DNA of 55,406 bases from Balamuthia mandrillaris. Lineage: Eukaryota > Discosea > Longamoebia > Balamuthiidae. The stretch lies in the NCBI GenBank assembly GCA_031835245.1, contig JAVKOQ010000337.1:1-55406 (forward strand), written 5' to 3'. Positions 41,107-50,638 of the stretch are shown piece after piece; positions within the stretch are counted from its first letter, which is position 1; the number at the start of each line of letters is the position of its first letter. The notes beneath the pieces were generated by a model. That model was not told the DNA's origin. It saw nothing but the letters and a program-made list of their open reading frames with translations, and ran no database searches. A program made the position numbers and the translations under genes.

Positions 41107-42699
41107 CTACTGCTTCAACCAACGTTGAATCGTTTGAAAGGTGAACCGACGTGCCTCTTTAACTTGCGGTGGATCCGCCATCTCCCTCTCTGCAAACAGG
41201 TCGTAAGTGTGGGCCATCTTCTCCACATCGATGGCCTTCAACTCTCTCTGCTTCATCTCCTCATCCCCGTCCATATCCTTTGCCCTTGGAGAGAAAGCTC
41301 GGACGGGATCGTAGCCTCCGTTCACCCACAATATACGACTCGCTCCTTGCATCGTTGTGGCGTCGAAGTCAAGTATAGGAGAGACGAAACCGCGCCACCA
41401 GGAAAGAGGGTCGAAGGAGGCCTTCACGCCTGGCCATTCCTTCTTGCAGTACTCCACCATGAGAGAGTAGTTATAGGGAGAGGGAACGGCGAAGATGCCC
41501 GTCCCCGCGATGGGCTGAACGAACTGTTGGCAGCAAAGGTAAGACCATGGTTTCCGTTCGATGGGCAACGGATCCTTCTTTGCGTGTTGAAGTGAAAAGA
41601 GTCGTGAAGAAGACGAAGATGACGGTTGTGATGAAAGCAAAGAAGATGAAGAAGATGATGGAAGAAACGAAAGACAAGGCAAGTCTTTGGTGGCATTATA
41701 GTACATGTCCAGCGCTAAACCAATAAGTCCTCTTTCTGCGTCTTCGTTTCGTTGTTGGCAGAGAACTTGTAAGGGATTGGCAAGGCGGAAGGGCGGATTG
41801 GCGATCGGGTAGTTGAACTCAGCGACGGATGCAAAGGCGTTTCTCGCCGTCAGCAACAACCGAAAGACGTCCGAAGAGGAGCTCACCTCCTCGCAAAGCC
41901 GATACCTCTTCTTCAGCTCTTTTCTCAGCGTCCCATTGTATCGCTGCTGATAGACCTGCTCAAACTCTCCTCTCACCGCTTCACCGCAGCTCTTCTCCGT
42001 TGGGAGAAAGGGCACAGAGTTGAACGTTTGACTGACGTGGTCGAACCAGGTGGAGTTGGAGACATCGCCGACGGTGTAGAGAGCGGCCGCGCTGGCTATG
42101 GCGCCTCCGTTCACCACCGTGGGATGCTTGGCCCTCATCAGCATCGCAAGAAACCCGCCATAACTTCCTCCAAAGGTGAACACTTTGGTGTTACTTGAAG
42201 ACAACGAAGAAGAAGAAGACATGTATCGCTGCTGGACGTGTTGGATGATTGCCACGTAATCCGCCAACGTTTGTTCCACCGTCAAGAAGACGACGTTCTC
42301 CGGGGCGAAGCTCGGCTCCGGTCCGAAGGGCAAGCTCTCCCCAAAGTAACGATGCTCGGCGGAGACCAGGAGGGCGTTCAAGCGGGCTGCGTAGGCGGCG
42401 AACGCGATGACGCCGTCCATCACGCTGGCGGGGGAGAGGCTCGCCTCAGGGCCGCAGTAGAAGAGGAGCGGACCGCCGGGCTTGTAGTGAGCGTCGTTGA
42501 CAAAGTACTTTTGAAGAAAGAAAGAGGAGGAGGAGGAGGAGGGGTGGGAAGAAGCGTTGAAATGGTCGACGGGCTGTTTAAAGTATTTGGGCGAAGGAAC
42601 GTCCTTGGCAGCGGAAGAAACAGAAGCAGAGGAGGAAGAGGAGGAGGAGGAGGATTGCAGCAAGAAGAGAAGGAAGAGGAAGCAGAGAGGGTGTTTCAT
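41107..42699 (-). CDS. Serine peptidase family S28 (lysosomal Pro-X carboxypeptidase/DPP II type)
   Basis: One exon, 530 residues. The start is the Met before a secretory signal peptide (HPLCFLFLLFLLQSS). The catalytic Ser is in FTFGGSYGGFLAML (about residue 178). The Asp is in WVNGGYDPVRAF and the His in KMAHTYDLF. Further S28 marks are FKQPVDHFNA, PLLFYCGPEAS, SAEHRYFGES and CQQFVQP with its paired Cys. Enzymes of this family cut next to proline in lysosomes or are secreted. Extra Ser tracts coded by TCT and AGA-rich segments interrupt loops. It is divergent from the LRR gene. Confidence 0.92.
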   Translation of the reverse strand: MKHPLCFLFLLFLLQSSSSSSSSSASVSSAAKDVPSPKYFKQPVDHFNASSHPSSSSSSFFLQKYFVNDAHYKPGGPLLFYCGPEASLSPASVMDGVIAFAAYAARLNALLVSAEHRYFGESLPFGPEPSFAPENVVFLTVEQTLADYVAIIQHVQQRYMSSSSSLSSSNTKVFTFGGSYGGFLAMLMRAKHPTVVNGGAIASAAALYTVGDVSNSTWFDHVSQTFNSVPFLPTEKSCGEAVRGEFEQVYQQRYNGTLRKELKKRYRLCEEVSSSSDVFRLLLTARNAFASVAEFNYPIANPPFRLANPLQVLCQQRNEDAERGLIGLALDMYYNATKDLPCLSFLPSSSSSSLLSSQPSSSSSSRLFSLQHAKKDPLPIERKPWSYLCCQQFVQPIAGTGIFAVPSPYNYSLMVEYCKKEWPGVKASFDPLSWWRGFVSPILDFDATTMQGASRILWVNGGYDPVRAFSPRAKDMDGDEEMKQRELKAIDVEKMAHTYDLFAEREMADPPQVKEARRFTFQTIQRWLKQ

Positions 42700-43191
42700 G
42701 GTGTACACGTTTCGTGAACACCGAGAAGAAAAATAACAGAGGTTCGTTGTTTGTTGGTTTGTTTGTTTGTTGTGCACTCGCCGCACAATAACTCAACAAA
42801 TAAATTTGGAACTTTCTTGCCGAAAGAAATGTGGAAGGAATGGAGTTGTGAGCGCCTTCCGGCCACCGGCGAAAAAGAAGACCCTGTTGTTTTATCTGTT
42901 TATTTATTTTTTTTGGTCGTCTGGCGGGTGCCGAGCCACAGTGCACCAGTCACTGGAGGTCCATGCTATGCTTCTTCTTCGCGCAGCATGCAATACACTT
43001 TTTTTTTTCGCTCTGTTTTTGTTTATTTTGTTTTATTTTGTTTTATTTTTTGTTTTTCGTTTGTAAAAAGCAAAAGCAGAAAAAAATAAGGAAATAATAA
43101 CGTTTCGGCACCGAAATAACCGAAAAATAAAATAAATAAAAATAAAATAAAGTTATAAATAACCTCCTCCTCCTCGTTAAAAAAAATATAC
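42700..43191. other. Divergent intergenic region, AT-rich
   Basis: 492 bp between S28 peptidase and LRR gene starts. T-rich (TTTTATTTTG repeats at 43018-43050) and AAATAA repeats at 43125-43152. No gene. Confidence 0.6.
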
Positions 43192-45674
43192 ATGGAAGCC
43201 ACAACGGAAGGAAGCAAACGGAGGAGAAGGAGAAGAAGACCACGATGGGAGAGGGTGGAGAAGGAGGAGGAGGAGGAAGCCCTTCCCTGCCTTCCCGCCA
43301 TGTTCCACCGCTTTGCACGCTCGACCACCTGCGACCTCTCCAAGAGCTACCTGACCTCCTTGCCGAGAGAGGTTGGCTGGCTGACCGCTCTCACTGCATT
43401 TAACCTCATGGGCAACGGGCTGAGCTCCTTGCCGAACGAGTTTGGTCAGCTAAGCGCTCTCACGGCCTGCAACCTCTCCAACAACCAGCTGGCCTCCTTG
43501 CCGAGAGAGTTTGGCCAGCTCTCCACTCTTACTGACTGCGACCTCTCCAACAACAGGCTGAGCTTCTTGCCGAGAGAGTTTGGCCAGCTTCGTGCTCTTA
43601 CCGACTGCAACCTCTCCAACAACCAGCTGAGCTCCTTGCCAAGAGAGTTTGGCCAGCTCACCGCTCTCACCCGCTGCGACCTCCACCGCAACAAACTGAC
43701 TTCCTTGCCAAAGGAGTTGGACCAGCTCACCGCTCTCACCTTCTGCGACCTCCGCCACAACAGGCTGAGCTCCTTGCCGAGAGAGTTTGTCCAGCTCACC
43801 GCTCTCATCCTCTGCGACCTTGGCCACAACGCTCTCACCCTCTGCGACCTCAGCCAGAACTCTGTCACCCGCTGCGACCTCTCCAGAAACCAGCTGTTAT
43901 CCTTGCCGAGGGAGTTTGGCCAGCTGAGCGCTCTCACTGACTGCGACCTCAGAAACCAGCTGAGCTCCTTGCCGAGAGAGTTTGGCCAGCTGAGCGCTCT
44001 CACTGCCTGCGACCTCTCCAACAACAGCTGACCTCCTTGCCGAGAGAGTTTGGCCAGCTCACCGCTCTCACTTGCTGCAACCTCTCCTACAACCAGCTGA
44101 GCTCCTTGCCAAGAGAGTTTGGCCAACTACGTGCTCTTACCGACTGCAACCTCGCATACAACAGGCTGAGCTCCTTGCCGAGAGAGTTTGGCCAGCTCAC
44201 CGCTCTCACCCGCTGCTTGCTCTTGTGCAACAACCAGCTGAGCTCCTTGCCAAGAGAGTTTGGCCAGCTCACCGCTCTCACCCGCTGCTTGCTCTTGTGC
44301 AACAACCAGCTGACCTCCTTGCCGAGCGAGTTTGGCCAGCTCCGTGCTCTCACCCACTGCTACCTCTCCAACAACAGGCTGACCTCCTTGCCAAGAGAGT
44401 TTTGCCAGCTCCCCGCTCTCACTTACTGCTGTCTCTCTAACAACATGCTACCCTCCTTGCCGACAGAGTTTTGCCAGCTCACTGCTCTCACGGAGTGCTG
44501 GCTGTGCCTCACCCAGCTGAGCTCCTTGCCGTCAGAGTTTGGCCAGCTCACCGCTCTCACTCGCTGCGACCTCTCCAAGAACCAGCTGACCTCCTTGCCA
44601 CGAACGTTTGGCCAACTCCGTGCTCTTACCGACTGCGACCTCGCCCACAACAGGCTGGCCTCCTTGCCGAGAGAGTTTGGCCAGCTCATCGCTCTTGCTT
44701 GCTGCAACCTCTCCAACAACCAGCTGAGCTCCTTGCCGAGAGAGTTTGGCCAACTGACCGCTCTCACCCGCTGCGACCTCTCCAACAACCAGCTGAGCTC
44801 CTTGCCAAGAGAGTTTGGCCAGCTCTGCGCTCTCACCCGCCGCTTCGACCTCTCCAACAACAGGCTTAACTCCTTGCCGAGAGAGTTTGGCCAGCTCCCC
44901 GCTCGCAAATACTGCAGCCTGGAGGAAAACCCATTGGCAGCGCTGCCCTGCTCTGTGATTCGTCTTCTTCCATGCTTGCGAACACACTCCTCTCAACTCC
45001 TTCACCGACAAGAAGCACAGCTTAAGCAAGCGGAGAAGAATGCAGAGCAAGAGGAGGAGAACAGAGGGAAGCCCAAGGAATCACCGCTCAGGGGCAACCA
45101 CACCGCAGTGAAAAGTTTGTGGCATTTGAGTGGAGAGGCGGTGCTGAGGAACAAGCTTTTGCCCACAGGCCTGTTGACCCTTGTTCCAGACCTTCCCTTT
45201 GCTTGGTTTGGTTCTTCTTCTTCTTCTTGTTCTTCTTCTTTTTCTTCTTCTTCTTCTTCCTCTTCTTCTTGTTCTTCTTCTTCTTCTTCTTCTTCTTCTT
45301 CTTCTTCTTCTTCTTCTTCTTCTTCTTCTTCTTCTTCTTCTTCTTCTTTGCTTGCACAACGCCTCAATGAAAGTGTGGAGGGTGCGGCAGTGGTGCTGCC
45401 AGAAGAAGTGAAGGACCGACTGGAAAGGTTGCAAAGAAGATGTGATGTTTGTGCGCAGCTGTTTTTGGAAGCAGAAGCAGAAGAAGAAGAAGAAGAGGCG
45501 GAGGAAGAAATGGAAGAGAAAGGGCAAGCAAGGCGAGTGGTGAGAAGGTTTTGGGACGAGGAAAGACAAGTGTGGTGGGAGTTGTTGTGTTGCAGCCAGC
45601 GCTGCTTCCACCGCCCCTTGCTGGGTGTTTCCTTGCAGTTCTTGCCGGCAGAGGAGCAGTGTAGCGAAGTATAG
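43192..45674 (+). CDS. Leucine-rich-repeat protein, about 825 residues, one frameshift
   Basis: The sequence is one continuous LRR protein whose frame shifts once near 44020-44030, where the unit reads AACAACAGCTGACC instead of the usual AACAACCAGCTGACC (one base short). Repeats are about 23 residues of consensus LPREFGQLTALTRCDLSNN (LxxLxLxxN type), roughly twenty-five copies, very alike at DNA level. The C-terminal part leaves the repeats at 44940 and has a Ser run, then VKDRLERLQRRCDVC and LLCCSQRCFHRPL, a paired-Cys segment like a zinc-binding end. LRR arrays bind proteins; the role is unknown. The frameshift could be a base-call error, an assembly slip in the repeats or a true lesion. 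No signal peptide. Confidence 0.75.
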
Positions 45675-45684
45675 GCCAAAGTCC

Positions 45685-45717
45685 CGTGTCGTCACGGTTA
45701 TTATCCGTGACGACACG
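45685..45717. promoter_or_regulatory. Perfect 13-bp inverted repeat with 7-base loop
   Basis: CGTGTCGTCACGG, then TTATTAT, then CCGTGACGACACG. It lies 11 bp after the LRR stop and 74 bp before the next ATG. It contains two head-to-head copies of the TGACGACACG motif seen elsewhere upstream of genes, so it is more likely a binding site than a terminator. Confidence 0.75.
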
Positions 45718-45790
45718 ATATTATGAAGGAAACTTGGAAAATTTTATAAACAAAAAATAAAATTTTAACAAGAAAAAAGTAGCGGAGGAG

Positions 45791-47382
45791 ATGTTAGCGA
45801 GGCGGACGATAGGGAGTGCTTCACGAGGAGGAGGAGGAGGAGGAGGAGGTCTTCTCCGTGCTCATCCTCCTCCTCTTTTATGTTCTTCTTCTTCGCTTGA
45901 CCCCTTCTTGCTCGCCCGACATGAAAGAAGAAGGAATGGCGTGCGGATCTGGTCCTTCTCTGCTGCCTCTTCTCCTTCTTCTTCTTCTTGTGGGTACGGC
46001 AGCCACGCTCACGGGAGCCACTCCGAAGCGCCCGGAGTGTACGAAGAACAAGAGGCAGAAGTCATCCCCCACTCTTTCGCAGCAGAAACAACCACCACCT
46101 CCACCACTTCCTCCACCATCAAAATTGCGGCATTGGAGGGAGAGCTAAAAAGCGAGGACAACGCTTCATCTTCATCTGCTTCTTCTTGGTGGCCACGTTG
46201 GAAAGAAGAAGCAGAAGAAGAAGAAGAGGTTGGGGGAAGGAGGCCAGGCTCCGCCGCTCCGCAAAAGGGCATGGTGGTGGCGGCCATGGAGAAGCTCGGC
46301 AGGGCGGTGAGGTGGATGGGGCCTGGCGGCATGTTCAATTACTTGAGGGACGTTTCCTCCTTCCCCGAGGACCAAAGGCCTATCGCTCGACGCGTGTACC
46401 TAAAGTATGCTCCCTAGTTTTCTTTCGTTGTAGCTCTCCTCTCTTTTTTTGTTGTTTCTCTCTTCTCTCCTCTGTCTCTCTCTCGTCCCTTTCCTCTGTC
46501 TCTCTCCTCTCCTCCCTCTTCTCTCTGTCTCTCTTCTCTCTGTCTCTCTTCTCTCTTTACTCTCTACTTACAACGCTGCTAAACAGACGAGAGGACTATA
46601 TGGTGCCTCCGAAAACGCCACTAACACAAAGAGAAGACCACCGATGGAAGCGAAGAGCTCAAAAGGTTTTCTTTGTTTCTCCTTTCTCTCTTTCTGCTTT
46701 TTGTCTTATTCGTCTGCTTTTAAAATTATAATACAGGCGAAAGAAGACGCGAACAACTATGCAAAGTCAGTGGACGCCAAGGTAGAGGACTTCAAACGAC
46801 CAACAAGCTTAGAGGAATGGGGAATGGTGGTGGAGGCACGTATACGTCAATCCATGATCGATCCTGTCAATGGCATTACCTCTTTGCCAAAGGAAGAAGA
46901 AAAGGAACAAGATAAGAAGGACCCTTCTGGTTCATTGCTGAGGAAGCAGCAAGACGAGGAGGAAAATCCTTTTGTGGATAGAACGACCAGCATCATGCAT
47001 CGCCTTATGAAGAAGAACGGGTGTCTTCCTCCTTGGATTGAACTCGACAAAGTTCGTCTGCTTCTCCCTCTTGTTCTAATTCCTCGTTTGTTTCTCTTAT
47101 TTCTTAAAACAACAACAGGAGATAAGGGAGGGAGTGGAAGAGCTGGACCGACTAATCCAAATCGAACACCAAAAATGGAGAGAGGAGAACGAACGCACCA
47201 AACGAAGCGTGCTCAAGTTCCGCGATAGCGTCGAATGGAGCAAGTTCCGTCGGGTAACCGAAGACAGGGTGAAAACGCTCAACAGCAAAATACTCCACTA
47301 CAACCTCATCGTGCCGGCCATCACCCTTCAAAAGTTCTCGTTGAACTTGGAGTGGGAACTGGACAAGCTCGAGATCCATTGA
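45791..47382 (+). CDS. DNAJC28/DUF1992-like mitochondrial protein
   Basis: Four exons (45791-46404, 46587-46665, 46737-47051, 47119-47382) join to 423 residues. The N-terminus MLARRTIGSASRGG is basic and Ser-rich, fitting a mitochondrial presequence. The DUF1992 pattern starts near residue 265 (EEWGMVVEARIRQSMIDP) and continues with RTTSIMHRLMKKNGCLPPWIEL, EIREGVEELDRLI and KILHYNLIVPAITLQKF. In DNAJC28 a J domain precedes this part; here it is replaced by a Ser/Glu-rich linker, so no HPD motif was found. The function of DUF1992 proteins is poorly known (COG/chaperone links are reported for the human one). It is convergent with GMP synthase. Confidence 0.75.
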
Positions 47383-47498
47383 AGTTCATTCGTTTCTCCT
47401 CTTCTTGTGTGCATAGCTTTCTTCTTTTGCTTAAATGTTTATTTATTTCTCTCTTTCGTTTAAATCTGCTTCTTCTTCTCAACAGTCTTTACTTTCTT

Positions 47499-49494
47499 TC
47501 ATTCCCATTCGGTGGTGCCAGGAGGTTTGCTGGTCATGTCATAACAAACACGAGAGATGCCCTCCACCTCATTCAGAATCCTCTCCACCATCCTCAGCAG
47601 CACGCTCTCTCCCAACAAACAATCCTCTCCTCGTATCACTTCCACTTCTTTCTTTACTTCTTCTTCTGTCTCTTCCAAAACTTTTTCTACTGCATCATCT
47701 TCTTTCGTGCTCTTCATCGGCACAGCTGCAACTCCCGTCATAAAGTCATTCGTGACCATCGTTCGAATCACTATCGAACGTTTGGAAGATGCTGCGCTTT
47801 CTCCTTCTTCTTCGTCGAAAGATAACGGAATGGAAATGACAGGCACTTGACTCAACTTTCGCATGAGTCCATTCGAGAGCAGCTCTTCGTTGACGATGGC
47901 ATCAGCGGCGCGAAGTTGATCCAAAACGTCGCGAGTGAGATGAGTGGGAGTGATGCGGCGGATCACACGACGAATGGGAGGGTGACCAAAGATGAAGCAC
48001 ACCCGATTTACTGCGTGCATTAGCTTTGGAATGAGACGGGCCAGCACGAAGAGATGGTCCCATCGCAGAGGAGCTCCTTCTTCCAGAGAGAGACCAGCTA
48101 CTAAGCTGTACGTTCTTGCATCGCCTGTTCTCAGCAAAAACAAAAACGTGGTGAGGACCAGAAGAAGAGCACAAGAAGAACAAGTAAGGGACAAGACAAG
48201 AAGGAACAAGGAGAAAGAGGAGGACTTTACCTTGGACACCAACAGACTGAATGGGAAGAATAGTGGCGTGCACTCCCTCCAGCTGCATCAACACTTGTTC
48301 ATCTTTCTCTGGATCCACAAAACAGTGGCGAATGCGTTGCTTCAAAGTCTTGTCCTCTTCTTGCTCGTCGCTCAAATCTTTGAACCGGATGATGCGTTGC
48401 AGCAGCTGATATAGTTCCTCAAAGCCGCTTGGTAGGTATGGTTGCTCTGCGCAAATCACGCGAATGGCCAAACCTGGTCCTGTGTTTTTTGGCAGTGTGA
48501 GAAGCAAGAAGCAAGAAGCAAGAAGCAAGAAGCAAGAAGCAAGAAGCAAGAAGCAAGAAGAGACTATGAAGAAAGAGAGCAGAAGGGGGAACGGATAACG
48601 AGAAAGAAAAGATGGGATGGAAGAAAACCTGGAAAAGGTTGTCTCCAAACGAGCTCTTCGGGGAGACCAAGCGACTTGCCCAACATGCGCACCTCGTCCT
48701 TGTGATAGTCCTTCAACGGCTCCACCACTTTTCCCTCCGACCTCAACTTTCGCACCAGAAAGGTATCGTTGTGGTGTGTCTTGATGACATCGGCAGTGCC
48801 GCCTTTGTTCGCCAGCGTGGAGGCACTCTCTATCAGGTCAGGACGTAAAGTTCCTTTTGTTTGAACAAAAGAATAAGTTTTTTAAAAAGAGCAACAAAGA
48901 AGAGAGAAAGAAAAAGTACCTTGAGCAAGAATGACATTATCGGGATTCAAGCCAAGAGATCGGATTTCAGACTCAGCCACTCTCATAAACATGTCTCCAA
49001 TAATGTGTCTCTTCTCTTCGGGAGCCACCACCTCACTCAGCTTCTTTCCTGATCCCTCTTGGGAGTTATGATGAACGCCATTGGCGAAGAGAACTTCGGC
49101 CTCCACCACCTTGAGAGGGATGCCGATAGCGTGCAAGGCCTCGGAGACCTTCTTGCTCTCCTCCTGTCTCATGAAGCCATGATCCACGTGCAAAGCAAAC
49201 AGGCGAGTGGTGGCCTCCTCTCCCAAAGCTTTGTGCAAGAGCGCAGCGCAGACGGCAGAGTCCACCCCTCCGCTCACCAGCACGAGAGCCTGTTTGTCTT
49301 TGCCCAATACTTGTTGGATCTCGCGAATAGCGATTTGTTCGCGGTCTTCCATCGTGTAGTCTGCCTTGCATCCGGCTACTTTGAAAAGGAAGTTAGAGAG
49401 AATGTGTTTGCCATTGACTGTCAGGTCCACCTATTGTCAGAAGTTTTTAAAAAAAAAAGAGAAAACACAGAAGAAAAGAGAGAGAGTGAGAACG

Positions 49495-49539
<45 letters not shown>

Positions 49540-50371
49540 AACCTCTGGATGGAACTGCACTCCATATAAGCCTCTTTCTTCGGATTGCAGAGCAGTAACA
49601 ATTCCACCAGCACGAGCGATGACCTTGAAGCCTTCTGCTAGTCCTTCCTCATCCAAAGCATCTCCATGCGTCAGCAACACCTATTCCAAATACCGTCGTT
49701 AGAGAGAAAGAAGAGAGAAGCGAGAAGAGAGAAGAGAGAAGAGAGAAGAGAGAAGAGAGAAGAGAGAAGAGAGAAGAGAGAAGAGAGAAGAGAGAAGAGA
49801 AGGAAATGAGAGCGAAAAGTGAAGAGCGAAGAGTGAAGAGTAAAGAGTGAAGGAGTGAGAAGGACGAAGAAGAAGCTGTAAAAACACCTTCTCACTGGAA
49901 CTCAAGCCCTCGAACAAAGGAGAGGCGTTGTCCAAGCGAATGAGCGTCTGTCCATCCTGCCTCAAGCCTTCCTTCTTGCCAACTTTGCCGCCGTAGACAT
50001 AGTTCAGCAGCTGAAAGCCGTAGCAGATGCCGAGCACGGGCGGCAGTCCCGTTCGATCCGAGGGAAAGAGAGAGCGATCAAACTTGGGCGCCTTCTCCGC
50101 ATACACGCTCGCTGGACCCCCTTTTTTGTTTTGTCGGTGGGTGAGAAGAAGAAGGAGAGAGAGAGAGAGAGAGAGAGAGAGAACCAGAAATGATGATTGC
50201 TTTGTAAGATTGGAGTTGCTCCAAGGGAGTGTTGAAAGGAAGGAGCTCCGATTCGACCTGCAGCTCTCTCACCCGGCGGTCGATGACCTTGCCGTACTGC
50301 GAGCCAGCATCCAGAATGGCCACTCGCTGCGCCGTCTCCGTCGCGGTGCTGCTGCTGCTGCTTTGTTCCAT
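47499..50371 (-). CDS. GMPS: GMP synthase, glutamine-hydrolysing
   Basis: About seven exons on the minus strand. The first, 50185-50371, starts [17 protein letters not shown], then [20 protein letters not shown]. The glutaminase part has the nucleophilic Cys in [11 protein letters not shown] and His/Glu in YGVQFHPEV. The ATP-pyrophosphatase has the PP-loop [16 protein letters not shown]. The C-terminal dimerisation region has [13 protein letters not shown] (joined across an intron) and ends near [16 protein letters not shown]. The enzyme turns XMP into GMP with ammonia from glutamine. Compared with bacterial GuaA, a longer segment with Ser/Glu repeats precedes the C-terminus. Introns carry GA and a (AAGAAGC)n tract at about 48500-48560. 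Confidence 0.94.
48500..48562. repeat. Tandem 7-bp repeat in a GMP synthase intron
   Basis: Eight to nine copies of AGAAGCA, nearly perfect. On the sense strand it is CT-rich, like other intron repeats here. It lies between the exons for the ATP site and the dimerisation region. Confidence 0.85.
49501..49536. repeat. (GA)n microsatellite in GMP synthase intron
   Basis: About 17 GA units; a further GAGAA block lies at 49700-49800 in the next intron and (GA)n at 50155-50182. Confidence 0.85.
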
Positions 50372-50638
50372 CTGTCTTTCTCTCTTTTTATTTTTACAAA
50401 AAAGAAAATCAGAAAAAGAAAAGAAAAAAAAACACATAGACACGAGAGAGGTGATGAGCCAGGACAAGAGATAGATCACAGCTGCCGCGGGATATTTCCT
50501 TAAAATGATAATTATCCGATCGAGGTTTAATTAATTAGATCTAATTAATATTTTCCTATTGAATATCATGTGACGTCAGCACCGTTTCCTTCCTCCTTTG
50601 CGATTGGCGGGTTTTATTTTATTTTTGTTTTTTGGCGT
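50371..50638. other. Upstream region of GMP synthase
   Basis: Between GMP synthase start and glutamate dehydrogenase 3' end. Contains the full CRE/ATF palindrome TGACGTCA at 50571-50578 and AT-rich TTAATTAAT repeats at 50528-50548. Confidence 0.5.

Noticed and set aside
43400-44940. Regular repeat units of about 69 bp resembling a CRISPR or satellite array
   Set aside because: They are codon-phased LRR units without spacers, in a coding frame.
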